From Bacteroidota bacterium (GTDB lineage: Bacteria > Bacteroidota > Bacteroidia > Cytophagales > Cyclobacteriaceae): DNA of 64,000 nucleotides. Position numbers and translations under genes: made by a program. Positions 8,470-18,055 of the stretch are shown here, in pieces. The notes under the pieces were generated by a model. It was not told the DNA's origin and did not search any database. It saw nothing but the letters and a program-made list of their open reading frames with translations. The stretch spans positions 31,669 through 95,668 of the forward strand of contig VGMW01000007.1 of the NCBI GenBank assembly GCA_016866235.1. Direction: 5' to 3'. Each line of letters begins with the position of its first letter. The stretch's first letter is position 1.

Positions 8470-9542
8470 TCCGAACTGCCCTCATTATCCATTCGATGGT
8501 GCTCTTACTAGCGGGTGCTGCTGCTCAACAATCTTCAGAGCCCGTTCTACAGTACCCTCAGGAAAAGCACTTTAAAAATGTTCGTCAACTTACCTTCGGC
8601 GGCGATAATGCCGAGGCATACTGGAGTTTTGATGGCTCCATGGTAAGTTTTCAGTCCAACAACAAAGCGTGGGGACTGCAATGCGACCAGATTTTTTTCA
8701 CAAAAATTGAAGGGCAGGACCTTAAAAATCAGCGTCCTGTTATGGTGAGTACAGGAAAGGGTAGAACCACCTGCGCATACTTTATGCCCGGTGATAAAGA
8801 AATCTTATTTGGCTCCACCCATTTGGGTGGCGATGCCTGTCCGCCGGAACCTGAACGCCGACCAGGAGGAAAATATCTGTGGCCTATCTATGATTCGTAC
8901 GACATTTTTGTTTCTGATCTGAACGGAAAATCCATCCGTCAGCTTACTGCAGTCCCGGGCTACGATGCGGAGGCGACCTTGTCTCCGAAGGGAGATAAAA
9001 TTGTTTTCACTTCAACCCGCAATGGTGATTTGGATTTGTACGTCATGGACGTAAAGGGCAAAAAGGTAAAGCAGATTACCAATACGGTTGGTTATGATGG
9101 TGGTGCATTTTTTTCACCCGATGGAAAGAAAATTGTCTTCCGTGCCTCCAGACCGGATACGGAAGAAAAGAAGAAGGAGTATTTAGACAATCTGAAAGTA
9201 GGACTGGTGGCCCCAACCGAAATGGAGATTTTCGTTTGTAATGCCGACGGCAGTGATTTGCGACAGGTCACCAGATTGGGCAAAGCCAATTGGGCTCCTT
9301 TCTATCACCCGTCAGGAAAGAAAATTATTTTCAGCTCTAATCATAAAGGAGCCCGTGGATTTGAATTCAATCTGTTTATGATCAATGAGGACGGTACCGG
9401 TTTGGAACAAATTACCTATGACAAGGTTTTTGATTCTTTTCCCATGTTTTCTCCGGACGGCAAAAAGATCATCTTCTCCAGCAACCGCAACAACAACGGT
9501 ACGCGTGACACCAATTTGTTTGTTGCCGATTGGGTGGACTGA
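8466..9542 (+). CDS. Secreted PD40/TolB-like beta-propeller protein
   Basis: A 358-residue protein with an N-terminal signal peptide (hydrophobic stretch about 4-20 ending in AAAQQ). At least four PD40 (WD40-like) blades carry the repeated phrase SPDGKKIVF/IIFSSN. Such propellers act in the periplasm as protein- or sugar-binding platforms, and TolB is the best known. It is shorter than TolB and lacks an obvious TolB N-terminal domain, so it is not called TolB. The gene overlaps the acyl-CoA ligase by 4 bases (ATGA) and is probably cotranscribed with it. Confidence 0.82.
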   Translation: MIRTALIIHSMVLLLAGAAAQQSSEPVLQYPQEKHFKNVRQLTFGGDNAEAYWSFDGSMVSFQSNNKAWGLQCDQIFFTKIEGQDLKNQRPVMVSTGKGRTTCAYFMPGDKEILFGSTHLGGDACPPEPERRPGGKYLWPIYDSYDIFVSDLNGKSIRQLTAVPGYDAEATLSPKGDKIVFTSTRNGDLDLYVMDVKGKKVKQITNTVGYDGGAFFSPDGKKIVFRASRPDTEEKKKEYLDNLKVGLVAPTEMEIFVCNADGSDLRQVTRLGKANWAPFYHPSGKKIIFSSNHKGARGFEFNLFMINEDGTGLEQITYDKVFDSFPMFSPDGKKIIFSSNRNNNGTRDTNLFVADWVD

Positions 9543-9553
9543 GCTGAAAAGTC

Positions 9554-10294
9554 TCAGCGACCTTCAACAATAAGCCAGCGGGTTTTTTTTCTGATGACGT
9601 AAAGCACCAGCGTCACCAGCGTGGTAATGCCCAACACCAGCAGCCATGGATCGGAAGGATCAAAGCCCTTTCCGGCTTTTACAGACGCCATAAGGCTGAA
9701 CAAATAGAAAACCAGAAAGAGGTTAAAGATTCCAACACTCTCTCTTTTCAAAAGGTTAAGCAGGCTGAATTGGTTTGGACTTGGTTTCCAGTTTTTAAAC
9801 GAAGGAATAAATGCAGGAACCCTGGAAGCCCATTCGGTATAGGCGCTTCCAAATGTTTTGGTCAGGAATTGTTCTTCGGCGTACATGATGCGCTCATAGA
9901 AAATCCAGAAAATCAGAATAAAAATAAAGGTGAAGGCCAGGCTTTCTGAAATCATGGCCACACCAAGCCACATAAAAAAGTTCCCCAGGTACAAAGGGTG
10001 CCGAACAGCGGAATAAATCCCCGTTTGGTTCACCACCTCGGCCACCTGCTGTTTGGTATTTCGACCGGAGGTGTTGCGCGGTGTATATCCGATAACCGCA
10101 AATCGGATCAACTGACCAAGGATGCTCACCCCCAAACAGATCAACATCCACTGGTGGTTGATTTCGTTGTTCAGAAGATGGTCTCTTCGGTAGTAATCAT
10201 AAATCAGTTGGACCACCAGCAATAAGACTGGAAGCTGTCCGCGGTATTTGAACAGCCAGTTTCCCTGTGTTTCGAATTCTTTTACAAGTGCCAT
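9554..10294 (-). CDS. Integral membrane methyltransferase-like protein (ICMT/PEMT family)
   Basis: A 246-residue protein with about six to seven hydrophobic segments. The central GIYSAVRHPLYLGNFF and the downstream E-x2-FL-x4-G-x-AY-x2-WA pattern are the S-adenosylmethionine-binding C-terminal motif of isoprenylcysteine carboxyl methyltransferase and phospholipid methyltransferase relatives. The substrate is unknown, and lipid or lipid A head-group methylation is possible. The gene is convergent with the PD40 gene (11-base gap). Confidence 0.75.
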   Translation of the reverse strand: MALVKEFETQGNWLFKYRGQLPVLLLVVQLIYDYYRRDHLLNNEINHQWMLICLGVSILGQLIRFAVIGYTPRNTSGRNTKQQVAEVVNQTGIYSAVRHPLYLGNFFMWLGVAMISESLAFTFIFILIFWIFYERIMYAEEQFLTKTFGSAYTEWASRVPAFIPSFKNWKPSPNQFSLLNLLKRESVGIFNLFLVFYLFSLMASVKAGKGFDPSDPWLLVLGITTLVTLVLYVIRKKTRWLIVEGR

Positions 10295-10307
10295 AGCGCA
10301 GAAGGCG

Positions 10308-10315
10308 CAAAAGTA
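10308..10315 (-). promoter_or_regulatory. Predicted -7 element for the methyltransferase-like gene
   Basis: TACTTTTG on the minus strand, an exact TAnnTTTG match, 13 bases ahead of the start codon. No clear -33 element was seen. Confidence 0.5.
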
Positions 10316-10383
10316 GGCAAGTCCATTCAGGCTTCGTACTACCGATTCTTTTATTATCGCCGGGAATGCCTTTATTTTAAATC

Positions 10384-11151
10384 ATGGCTGAATTGTTATC
10401 GGGAAAGTCCATAGTAGTAATCGGTGGCACCACCGGTCTTGGGTGGTCTGCAGTCCAGGCCATCGTTGCATCGGGTGCCAGCGTGGTGGCTCTTGGTTTA
10501 TATCCCGACAATTTCAATCCGCCAAATTCAGAAAGGCTGGTTTTCCTGCAAGATGATGCCATCAGGGAAGGCGCCGCAGAGGAGGCAGTTTCTCTGGCAG
10601 TAAGCCGTTATGGGAAGGTGGATGGACTCTACCACGTGGCCGGCGGCAGTGGAAGGAAGTTTGGTGATGGTCCGGCCCATGAACTTTCCTTGGAAGGATG
10701 GAACAAAACCCTGGAATTGAACCTCACCTCGGTGATGCTTTCCAACCGCGCAGCGATCCGAATTTTTTTAAAGCAGGGTAGTGGTGGGGCGGTCTTAAAC
10801 CTCAGCTCTGTTCTGGCTTTCTCGCCTTCACCGGAACATTTTACCACGCATGCCTACGCAGCATCCAAAGCAGCGGTAATTGGCTTTAGCAAATCACTCG
10901 CCGCAACCTATGCAAAGCACCGCATCAGGGTAAATGTCCTTGCACCGGGCCTCATCGATACGCCGATGGCCAACAGAGCCAAATCGGACCAACAGGTCAT
11001 GGACTACATTGCCCACAAGCAACCATTGGATGGCGGTCGCATTGGTCGTCCGGGCGATCTGGATGGAATGGTCTGCCAATTACTTTCTGATCAATCTGCA
11101 TTTATTACCGGGCAAACCATCGCCGTGGATGGCGGATGGTCAATGGCCTGA
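10384..11151 (+). CDS. SDR family oxidoreductase
   Basis: A 255-residue classical short-chain dehydrogenase/reductase. The nucleotide-binding glycine motif is GGTTGLG near residue 14, the catalytic Ser lies in LNLSSVLAF, and the catalytic pair is YAASK. The C-terminus ITGQTIAVDGGW is typical of FabG-like enzymes. An NAD(P)-dependent alcohol/ketone reaction is expected, with unknown substrate. A ROK gene follows 21 bases later, suggesting a small sugar- or polyol-related operon. Confidence 0.88.
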   Translation: MAELLSGKSIVVIGGTTGLGWSAVQAIVASGASVVALGLYPDNFNPPNSERLVFLQDDAIREGAAEEAVSLAVSRYGKVDGLYHVAGGSGRKFGDGPAHELSLEGWNKTLELNLTSVMLSNRAAIRIFLKQGSGGAVLNLSSVLAFSPSPEHFTTHAYAASKAAVIGFSKSLAATYAKHRIRVNVLAPGLIDTPMANRAKSDQQVMDYIAHKQPLDGGRIGRPGDLDGMVCQLLSDQSAFITGQTIAVDGGWSMA

Positions 11152-11172
11152 AACTGAAATTGTACATCTGCT

Positions 11173-12048
11173 ATGGAACAAACTGCAATTGGTATTGACC
11201 TGGGGGGAACCAGAATAAAAGGACTGATTCTGAAAGACGGTGTGGTTACCGACTGGCTCTATTTTCCAACCGGAGAAGGGAATGAATTTATTTCTTCGGT
11301 CAAAGAGGCGGCCGGTCAATTGATTCAAAAAGCTGGCGGCGGAAATTATTCAGTGGGGATTGCAGCACCGGGAATTGCCTCACCAGACCATTCGTCCATT
11401 GCCTATATGCCGGGCAGGCTGCCGGGTTTGGAAAATTTTAATTGGTCATCGTACCTCGGATTGAAAACGGTGGTGTTGAACGATGCTGTTTGTGCGTTGA
11501 TGGCCGAGTCGAGGCTTGGTGTTGCCACCGGGCTTAGCGATGTGGTTTTGTTGACGTTGGGTACGGGTGTGGGTGGTGCAATAATGATAGGCGGAAAGCC
11601 TCACCTTGGATCTATCCAAAAGGCAGGGCATTGGGGTCACACCACGGTAGCCTCAGAAGGATTTGCTGATGTAACCGGCATGCCGGGAAGTATTGAGGAG
11701 GCCATCGGAAACGTATCGATCGAGCGACGTTCTCACGGGCAGTTTAATTCAACGCAGGCACTGCTGGACGCGGCGGCAGAAAATGATCCATTCGCCCAAT
11801 GGTTGTGGCTGAATTCAGTGCAAAAGTTGGCGGTTCATATCGCGGGCATCAGCAATGCATTATCACCCGAAGCGATTGTGGTAGGGGGTGGAATTGCGCA
11901 GGCAGGGGAAATTCTTTTTACGCCGTTGAATCGGTTCCTTCAATTATACGAGTGGAGACCTGGAGGGAAATCAGTGCCGGTCTTAAAGGCTAAGTTTTCT
12001 GATTTGGCTGGTGCAGCCGGTGCAGCGGTATTTGCTTTGGAACACTAA
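11173..12048 (+). CDS. ROK family protein (putative sugar kinase)
   Basis: A 291-residue ROK (repressor, ORF, kinase) protein without a DNA-binding N-terminal domain, so a kinase rather than a repressor. The ATP phosphate loop IGIDLGGTRIKG is at the N-terminus and a second glycine-rich segment LTLGTGVGGA lies near residue 120. The His of the zinc site is present (AGHWGH), but the usual CxCGxxGC cysteines are replaced by a GFADVTGMPGSIE segment, so it belongs to the zinc-less subset. The substrate (glucose or an N-acetyl sugar are common) is not determinable. Confidence 0.85.
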   Translation: MEQTAIGIDLGGTRIKGLILKDGVVTDWLYFPTGEGNEFISSVKEAAGQLIQKAGGGNYSVGIAAPGIASPDHSSIAYMPGRLPGLENFNWSSYLGLKTVVLNDAVCALMAESRLGVATGLSDVVLLTLGTGVGGAIMIGGKPHLGSIQKAGHWGHTTVASEGFADVTGMPGSIEEAIGNVSIERRSHGQFNSTQALLDAAAENDPFAQWLWLNSVQKLAVHIAGISNALSPEAIVVGGGIAQAGEILFTPLNRFLQLYEWRPGGKSVPVLKAKFSDLAGAAGAAVFALEH

Positions 12049-12761
12049 AGTTCTTCCTCTGCTATAAGCTCAATTTGTTCAAGATTGGAATCCTGAAGTT
12101 TGCCGTTGAGGCATCTTAAAATTCTTGCTGGATTTTTCCGGATCAGTCCGTAGCTGTGTGTGGCCATCAGCACGGCGGTGCCGTCTTTGTTGATTTGTTG
12201 AAAAAGTTTCAGGATTTCGGATGCAACGCCCGGATCGAGGTTTCCGGTAGGTTCATCGGCAATCAGAATTAAAGGCTGGTTGATGAGTGCGCGTGCAATG
12301 GCAGCACGTTGCTGTTCGCCGCCCGATAACTGATGGGGTAGTTTTTTATCTGAACTGCCCAAACCCACCTGCATGAGTACTTCGGCCACCCGGGTTTTCA
12401 TTTTCATGCCGTCTTCCCAGCCGGTGGCCTTCATCACAAACATCATGTTCTCTGAAATGGAGCGATCGGGAAAAAGCTGAAAATCCTGAAAGACGATTCC
12501 TACTTTTCTGCGCAGGTGTGGGATTTCAGCACGACGGATTTTTTCAAGCCGATAGCCGGCAACACGTATTTCACCTGAGTCCGGCTGGTGGTCTGCATAC
12601 AATGTCTTCAGCAGCGATGATTTTCCGGATCCGGTTCTTCCGACAAGAAATACAAATTCACCACCGGCGATATCAAACGATACATCGGTGAGGACTGTGT
12701 TTCCGTCGTGGCTAACGGAAGTGTTCTTTACGGAAACTACCGGTTCGCCAGTTTCGGTCAT
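12045..12761 (-). CDS. ftsE: Cell division ABC ATPase FtsE
   Basis: A 238-residue ABC ATPase with Walker [10 protein letters not shown] near residue 42, signature LSGGEQQR and Walker [14 protein letters not shown]. The sequence is FtsE-like ([17 protein letters not shown] is characteristic). With FtsX it controls peptidoglycan hydrolases at the divider. No ftsX is adjacent, which is common in Bacteroidota. The start overlaps the end of the transaldolase-family gene by 4 bases. Its stop overlaps the convergent ROK gene's stop by 4 bases. Confidence 0.85.
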   Translation of the reverse strand: MTETGEPVVSVKNTSVSHDGNTVLTDVSFDIAGGEFVFLVGRTGSGKSSLLKTLYADHQPDSGEIRVAGYRLEKIRRAEIPHLRRKVGIVFQDFQLFPDRSISENMMFVMKATGWEDGMKMKTRVAEVLMQVGLGSSDKKLPHQLSGGEQQRAAIARALINQPLILIADEPTGNLDPGVASEILKLFQQINKDGTAVLMATHSYGLIRKNPARILRCLNGKLQDSNLEQIELIAEEEL

Positions 12762-13414
12762 CCGTTGGCTTTTTTATGGTCGGCCAGGAATTTCTCCAGT
12801 CCGGAGTCGGTGAGGGGATGTTTCAACAGGCTGGTGATGACACTCAGCGGACAGGTGACTACATCGGCTCCGATTTCAGCACATTTGATCAGGTGCATGG
12901 TGTGCCGAATGCTTGCTGCAAGGATTTCCGTTTCAAAATTGAAATTGTTGTAGATCAGTCTCATCTGGGCGATCAGCTCCAAACCGTCCTGTGCAATGTC
13001 GTCGAGACGTCCGATAAACGGTGACACGTAGGATGCGCCGGCTTTGGCGGCCAGAATGGCCTGTCCCGGTGAGAACACGAGTGTACAGTTGGTTCGGATT
13101 CCTTCAGCGCTGAATTTTTTGATGGCTTTTACACCGTCTTTGATCATGGGGACCTTCACCACAATTTTATCATCGATTTTAGCCAGCTCTTTTCCTTCTT
13201 TAAGGATTCCTTCCAGGTCGGTGGCAATTACCTCTGCGCTCACTTTGTCGTCGACGAGGTTACAGATGGCTTTGTAATGATTGAGGATGTTTTCCTTTCC
13301 TGAGATACCCTCTTTGGCCATCAGGGAAGGGTTGGTGGTTACCCCATCAAGGATTCCCAGATCGTAGGCTTCTTTGATTTCTTTCAGGTTGGCGGTATCA
13401 ATGAAAAACTGCAT
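12758..13414 (-). CDS. Transaldolase / fructose-6-phosphate aldolase family protein
   Basis: A 218-residue short transaldolase (MipB/TalC/FSA type), starting [13 protein letters not shown]. Key features are DGVTTNPSL near residue 25, the Schiff-base lysine in VVKVPM near residue 85, and a C-terminal [12 protein letters not shown]. It either transfers dihydroxyacetone in the pentose phosphate pathway or splits fructose 6-phosphate, and sequence alone cannot separate the two. It is the first gene of a two-gene unit with ftsE. Confidence 0.88.
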   Translation of the reverse strand: MQFFIDTANLKEIKEAYDLGILDGVTTNPSLMAKEGISGKENILNHYKAICNLVDDKVSAEVIATDLEGILKEGKELAKIDDKIVVKVPMIKDGVKAIKKFSAEGIRTNCTLVFSPGQAILAAKAGASYVSPFIGRLDDIAQDGLELIAQMRLIYNNFNFETEILAASIRHTMHLIKCAEIGADVVTCPLSVITSLLKHPLTDSGLEKFLADHKKANG

Positions 13415-13480
13415 GGGATTAATTTTGGGTTCAATTTATGGCTGAAGGATGTTTGATCATCGCTTTGAGTCAAAAAAAAT

Positions 13481-13572
13481 GGCAAACCGAACATCGCACC
13501 GCTACAACCGCCTACCCTTGCTGTCTTCCGACCCTGGGGGAGTTCAGCAGGAGCTGGTCGTGCCGATTTGCC
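13481..13572 (-). ncRNA. ffs: Signal recognition particle RNA (4.5S type)
   Basis: The minus strand carries the conserved SRP domain IV core, with the GGTCGGAAGACAGCAAGGG tip where FtsY and Ffh bind. The ends pair as a long stem: 5' GGCAAATCG at 13564-13572 with 3' CGGTTTGCC at 13481-13489. A run of eight A on the plus strand (13472-13479) gives a U-run terminator just after the 3' end. An exact Bacteroidota -7 element lies immediately upstream. The RNA is the scaffold that brings Ffh and the ribosome to the membrane. Confidence 0.92.
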
Positions 13573-13576
13573 GCCG

Positions 13577-13584
13577 CAAAGATA
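13577..13584 (-). promoter_or_regulatory. -7 element of the SRP RNA promoter
   Basis: TATCTTTG on the minus strand, an exact TAnnTTTG match, 5 bases from the predicted RNA 5' end. No clear -33 element. Confidence 0.7.
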
Positions 13585-13648
13585 AACGCTTCCGGGGTCG
13601 TTGGAGGAAAAGAGCCTAAAATTTTGACCTTGGCCATGACGGGTAAAC

Positions 13649-13679
13649 TTGGGTATCTGACCGGTCAGCGCTTTCTTTG
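13649..13679 (+). promoter_or_regulatory. Predicted cysS promoter
   Basis: TTG at 13649-13651, 20 bases, then TTTCTTTG at 13672-13679 (one mismatch to TAnnTTTG). It predicts a very short leader before the ATG at 13698 and excludes the ATG at 13677. Confidence 0.5.
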
Positions 13680-13697
13680 TATGATTTTGAAGCGCTG

Positions 13698-15203
13698 ATG
13701 AAATTATTCGAACGTTTTCCTGTTACCGTTTCCAATTCCCTTGGTGGACAAAAAGAAACATTCAAGCCGTTAATTGAAGGATTTGTAGGCATGTATGTGT
13801 GTGGACCAACGGTTTACAACCATGTGCATCTGGGCAATGTTCGCACCTTTCTGACTTTTGACATCATCAGCCGCTACCTCCGACACCTTGGTTTTAAGGT
13901 TCGTTATGTGCGCAACATCACCGATGTTGGTCACCTGGAAAACGACGCCGATGACGGTGAAGACAAAATTGCCAAGAAGGCAAAGCTTGAAAGGCTTGAG
14001 CCAATGGAGGTGGTTAAAAACTATACCGAAGGATTTCATGAGGTGATGCGGCAGTTCAACATTTTGCCTCCCAGCATAGAGCCAACGGCTACCGGTCACA
14101 TTCTGGAGCAAATTGAGATTTGCAAAAAGCTTCTGGATGCTGGTATCGCCTATGAGTCCAACGGGTCGATTTATTTCAGCGTGCGCACTTACAACCAATT
14201 GCAGCCGTATGGAATTTTATCCGGTCGCAACATCGAAGAGTTGATGGAAAGCGGTCGCGATTTGGATGCACAGGACGAAAAGCGAGAGAAGATTGACTTT
14301 GCCTTGTGGAAAAAGGCATCACCTTCGCACATCATGCGTTGGAATTCGCCATGGGGACCTGGTTTCCCTGGATGGCACATCGAGTGTACGGTGATGAGCA
14401 CCAAATATCTTGGTGAGACTTTTGATATTCATGGTGGTGGCATGGACTTGAAATTTCCGCACCACGAATGCGAAATCGCGCAAGCATCTGCTGCCAATGG
14501 CAAGCCACCAGTTCGTTACTGGATTCACTCCAACATGCTCACCGTTAATGGCCAGAAGATGAGTAAATCGTTGGGCAACTCATTTTTACCTGCAGAACTT
14601 TTCAGCGGCAACCACCCGTTGCTAAGCCGCGGATTTTCTCCCATGACGGTTCGGTTTTTCATGTTGCAATCGCATTACTCCTCCACGCTTGATTTTTCCA
14701 ATGAAGCACTGCAGGCAGCTGAAAAGGGATACCGCAGGTTGTTTAATGCACTGCTCGCCCTTAAAGCATTAAAGGCTACAGGATTTGCTGAAACTTCCAG
14801 CGCCACCGGGGCCGGTCTGGCATCGCTCGCCGATGATTGCTATAAAAACATGAGCGACGATTTTAATACGGCCACAACGCTTGCTGTACTTTTTGAAATG
14901 TCATCACGGATCAATGATCTGCATGCCGGAGTTTTAAAAACTTCTGAAATCACGGAAAGTGATTTTAAAAAGTTTGCCGATACCTACATCATGATGATGG
15001 AGGATGTACTTGGTTTCCTGCCCGAGCAACAGGAGGGAAGCGCCCATCTGAAAGGTGCTATGGATGTGTTGATTTCCCTGAGAAAAAAGGCAAAAGCCGA
15101 CAGGAACTTTCAGCTTTCAGATAAAATCAGGGATGATTTAAAATCTGCCGGCATTCAGCTTAAAGATGGAAAAGACGGGACCATGTCCTGGGAAGCAGAG
15201 TGA
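13698..15203 (+). CDS. cysS: Cysteinyl-tRNA synthetase
   Basis: A class I aminoacyl-tRNA synthetase that charges tRNA-Cys. The HIGH-type motif is HVHLGN (42-47), the KMSKS motif is at 287-291, and the zinc ligands that select cysteine are C35, C230 and the HHEC cluster at 255-258. The length, 501 residues from the chosen start, is normal for Bacteroidota. An in-frame ATG at 13677 falls within the promoter element, so MKLFERF at 13698 is preferred. Confidence 0.95.
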   Translation: MKLFERFPVTVSNSLGGQKETFKPLIEGFVGMYVCGPTVYNHVHLGNVRTFLTFDIISRYLRHLGFKVRYVRNITDVGHLENDADDGEDKIAKKAKLERLEPMEVVKNYTEGFHEVMRQFNILPPSIEPTATGHILEQIEICKKLLDAGIAYESNGSIYFSVRTYNQLQPYGILSGRNIEELMESGRDLDAQDEKREKIDFALWKKASPSHIMRWNSPWGPGFPGWHIECTVMSTKYLGETFDIHGGGMDLKFPHHECEIAQASAANGKPPVRYWIHSNMLTVNGQKMSKSLGNSFLPAELFSGNHPLLSRGFSPMTVRFFMLQSHYSSTLDFSNEALQAAEKGYRRLFNALLALKALKATGFAETSSATGAGLASLADDCYKNMSDDFNTATTLAVLFEMSSRINDLHAGVLKTSEITESDFKKFADTYIMMMEDVLGFLPEQQEGSAHLKGAMDVLISLRKKAKADRNFQLSDKIRDDLKSAGIQLKDGKDGTMSWEAE

Positions 15204-15442
15204 TGTTCAGAAAGCTTTTTATTCTGCCCATTCGGATTTACCAACTCACCCTTTCACCGCTGCTGGGTGCGCACTGCAGGCATCATCCTTCTTGTTCACA
15301 CTATGCCATAGAAGCCATTGAAGAGTGGGGACCGATAAAAGGCATGTGGCTTGGATTTCGAAGAATTCTTCGCTGCAATCCCTGGGGAACCAGTGGATAC
15401 GATCCGGTTCCGAAAAAAAATTCAGGTACGCCGAATGCCTAA
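15203..15442 (+). CDS. yidD: Membrane protein insertion efficiency factor YidD
   Basis: A 79-residue protein with the full YidD signature: amphipathic N-terminus ([16 protein letters not shown]), [12 protein letters not shown] and the C-terminal [14 protein letters not shown]. It assists YidC-dependent insertion of inner membrane proteins. The ATG overlaps the cysS stop by one base (TGATG). A GTG three bases earlier is possible. Confidence 0.92.
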   Translation: MFRKLFILPIRIYQLTLSPLLGAHCRHHPSCSHYAIEAIEEWGPIKGMWLGFRRILRCNPWGTSGYDPVPKKNSGTPNA

Positions 15443-15468
15443 GCCTAAGCCTAAGCTTAAAATTAAAC

Positions 15469-16752
15469 TTAAGATTTAGGGTTCTCGGTGCTGAGTTTAT
15501 TGACGAGCGCTATCGCCTTGTCTATTTCCTTTTCCGAATTAAAAATGTGGGTGCAATGTCTCAATCCGTATTCCGGTCCTTGGGAGCGCGGTCTCATTTT
15601 CTCCCGGTTCCAGAATTCGTCCTGCATGGCGGCCCCGGACCAACCGTCGATCTTGTAAACGGTTATCCCGGCGCACATGGCTTCGTCGACGGGGGAGAAG
15701 ATTTTAACTTGTTGGTTGCTTCGAAGTCCATCCCTGAGTCGGTTTCCAAGGAACTTGATTCGATTGTAAACTTTTTCCGGTCCGATGTTAAAATGGAAAT
15801 CCAAGGCTGCTTCAAGTCCTTTCAGCAACGAGAAACTTCCGGTGCCGCGTTGGGTAAAACGGAAGCCTTCATCCCGGTGGTCTTCCCATCTGCCGCTCGC
15901 GACGGTGGTCCAGACCCGGGGCGATAAATCCTTTTGCAGGTACATGAATCCAGTGCCGCAAGGTGCACCGATCCACTTGTGAAAGCAACCGAGGTAAGCA
16001 TCACACCCGATGTCCTTGACATCAATTTTTATCTGGCCGATGGTTTGTGCTCCATCCAGAATAACCAAAATCCCTTTTTTCCTCGCCTCAGCGCAAATTT
16101 CTTTCATAGGTAGAATGGCGCCACTACCGGTTATCATGTGGCTAAGCATCAGCACCTTCGTTTTAGGAGTAAAGGCGGAGACCACTTGATTATAAACCTC
16201 ATCTGCGCTCCGGATGGGTTTGCCGATTTCAATTTCACGATAAACAATGCCATTCCGTTTTGCTCTGAGTTTCCAGGATGAATTTCCTCCGGAATGTTCC
16301 TGATTGGAGGTCAGCACTTCATCACCTTCCTTCAGGTCCAACCCGTTGGCGATGTAACTCATTCCGTTCGTGACGTTGTCTGTCATGGCAATCTCATCGG
16401 CAGTTGCATTGATGAGTTGGGCGACCTTGGTGCGAATCGGCAGCAGGTTGTTGTAACCACTAATGAACTGTTCTTTGTTGTCGTCTTTGTAGGCCCATTG
16501 AGCCACACTGGTGGCCAAGTATTGAAGGTGTTCTGTGGTTTTTTCAAATACCACCCGCGGCATTACACCAACCGTTCCTGGATTGAAGAAAATACTGTTT
16601 CGGTCGAGCATAAACTGATCCCTGACCTCATCCCATGATTTAAACTCTGCAGGTGGACTGGGGTTTTTGGAGGTTGAAAATCCACCACCCAATGCCGGCA
16701 AAGCAAACGTTGCGAGCCCCGCTGTTTTCAGCATTTGTCTTCTTGATGTCAT
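15469..16752 (-). CDS. Secreted class V aminotransferase-fold protein (isopenicillin N epimerase-like)
   Basis: A 427-residue PLP-dependent protein of the cysteine desulfurase/isopenicillin N epimerase-like group. The chosen start gives a twin-arginine signal (TSRRQMLKTAG, then a hydrophobic stretch), so a folded cofactor-loaded enzyme is exported. The upstream 29 in-frame residues look non-coding. The PLP lysine is in CFHKWIGAPCGTGF, and the DGAQ motif that contacts PLP is present. The Cys loop of true desulfurases is not evident. The substrate is unknown. Confidence 0.82.
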   Translation of the reverse strand: MTSRRQMLKTAGLATFALPALGGGFSTSKNPSPPAEFKSWDEVRDQFMLDRNSIFFNPGTVGVMPRVVFEKTTEHLQYLATSVAQWAYKDDNKEQFISGYNNLLPIRTKVAQLINATADEIAMTDNVTNGMSYIANGLDLKEGDEVLTSNQEHSGGNSSWKLRAKRNGIVYREIEIGKPIRSADEVYNQVVSAFTPKTKVLMLSHMITGSGAILPMKEICAEARKKGILVILDGAQTIGQIKIDVKDIGCDAYLGCFHKWIGAPCGTGFMYLQKDLSPRVWTTVASGRWEDHRDEGFRFTQRGTGSFSLLKGLEAALDFHFNIGPEKVYNRIKFLGNRLRDGLRSNQQVKIFSPVDEAMCAGITVYKIDGWSGAAMQDEFWNREKMRPRSQGPEYGLRHCTHIFNSEKEIDKAIALVNKLSTENPKS

Positions 16753-16796
16753 GATTATGGGATTAACAGAATGAAAGCTAGCAAATGTGACTTTTG

Positions 16797-16833
16797 TAAA
16801 AAAGAAAAGGGCCGGAAATCTCCGGCCCCTTTC
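16797..16833 (-). terminator. Terminator of the upstream lipoprotein gene
   Basis: On the minus strand, an inverted repeat AAAGGGGCCGGA / TCCGGCCCTTTT around GATT is followed by a T-rich run. It lies just after the stop of the lipoprotein gene and 45 bases before the start of the aminotransferase-like gene, so the two are separate units. Confidence 0.8.
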
Positions 16834-16855
16834 ATTCAACCACCTACCCTAAACC

Positions 16856-17950
16856 TTATCTTATTGTCTTGGTGCTAACCACACCGTTAATGGTAATGGT
16901 AACAGTTTTATTCTCACAGCTGCCATCACCATAATTTACTTTGACGTTGTCTGCGCGGTACTGGGTTTCCATTTCACCTGAAACCGGTCCACGACGTCTG
17001 ACGGCGCGACATTCAATTTTTTCTACCAGTGGTTGATTGGTGCGGTGCAGGTACACGACGCTGCCATCAGACTTCGCAATTTTGGTATCGACTGTAGTAG
17101 TAATGGTGCCTGAAACCGGCTTCTTGCTTTCTTGTCCAAATTTGAAGACAAAGACCTTCTTCTTTTCAGAAGTCCAGGTGGTTACGGTTCCATCTTTTAA
17201 AGTGATTTTTCCATCGGTAACCTTCGTGTTGGATTCTCCATTGCCTGTAGTGGCATCGAAAGTGCTCGTGCGCGTTTTGGTGCCTTCGATTTTAAAGTCA
17301 TTCACGCTGTAGTCGATGTAGGTCACCACTTCAGTTTTCACAGATTGCGTTACGTTACGGTTGATTCTGATCATGCCTTTTCTGGTTATGGAAACGGTAT
17401 CCCTGGTAAAGGTTACACCGGCTCCAAAATCAATTTCAGTTTTTACGATCAATGAAAGCAATGAATCCAATTCAGGATTGTCTTTTCCGCTAAAGCTGTG
17501 GCCGTGTGGGCCATCTTCGGGTAAAGGAAGTACGACGATTTTTCCATTGGCATCGTAATGGGTGATTTTGGCACCACCAATTTTGCTCATCCTCATGCCG
17601 CGCAGATCACCCGCTGATTCCGCTTCGACCATCGCCAGCAACTCATCCGTAGGAGCCAACAGGCTGAACCCATCCAGAATTCCATTGTGCCGGTCGTGTT
17701 TATTTCCAGCCGGTCCACCGCCATGGGCAGAACGTCCCCCAATACCTGAAAGGCCCGCGAATTCAGTGCTGCTGCCTCCAAAGTTAAAGGTGAGTCCGCT
17801 AGCCAACTGACCAGAGGCTTGAGCAACGTCAATGGTGTTGACGTTGGGATTGTTGTCATTTGGACGCATGTCCAACGATTCACAGCCTGCGATGGCAACG
17901 GCCAGGCCAAGGGCCATCCAGGAGAAGCGAGAGCGATTTGCAGTTTTCAT
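16856..17950 (-). CDS. Predicted lipoprotein, unknown function
   Basis: A 364-residue protein with a lipoprotein signal peptide: basic start, hydrophobic stretch, then the lipobox-like IAGC at about 20-23. The mature part is rich in Thr, Lys and Asp with alternating beta-strand patterns, many short repeats of the form KTxV/TITTTVDTK, and no known domain I can name. It is likely attached to the outer membrane or exposed on the surface. A TAnnTTTG element precedes it. Confidence 0.75.
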   Translation of the reverse strand: MKTANRSRFSWMALGLAVAIAGCESLDMRPNDNNPNVNTIDVAQASGQLASGLTFNFGGSSTEFAGLSGIGGRSAHGGGPAGNKHDRHNGILDGFSLLAPTDELLAMVEAESAGDLRGMRMSKIGGAKITHYDANGKIVVLPLPEDGPHGHSFSGKDNPELDSLLSLIVKTEIDFGAGVTFTRDTVSITRKGMIRINRNVTQSVKTEVVTYIDYSVNDFKIEGTKTRTSTFDATTGNGESNTKVTDGKITLKDGTVTTWTSEKKKVFVFKFGQESKKPVSGTITTTVDTKIAKSDGSVVYLHRTNQPLVEKIECRAVRRRGPVSGEMETQYRADNVKVNYGDGSCENKTVTITINGVVSTKTIR

Positions 17951-17957
17951 TGTTTAG

Positions 17958-17965
17958 CAAAATTA
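17958..17965 (-). promoter_or_regulatory. Predicted -7 element of the lipoprotein gene
   Basis: TAATTTTG on the minus strand, exact TAnnTTTG, 7 bases upstream of the start codon. The leader would be very short or absent. Confidence 0.4.
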
Positions 17966-18055
17966 TGATCCTAAGACTGCCGATGGGTATGGTGGTTTAA
18001 TTGGGAATCAAAAAAATTTAGAAAAAGCGGATATCATTCAAAAAAACCACATTTT

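Noticed and set aside
15437..15480. CCTAAG repeats between yidD and the aminotransferase-like gene
   Set aside because: Three short copies plus an imperfect inverted repeat, probably a weak shared terminator between convergent genes. Too short to interpret.
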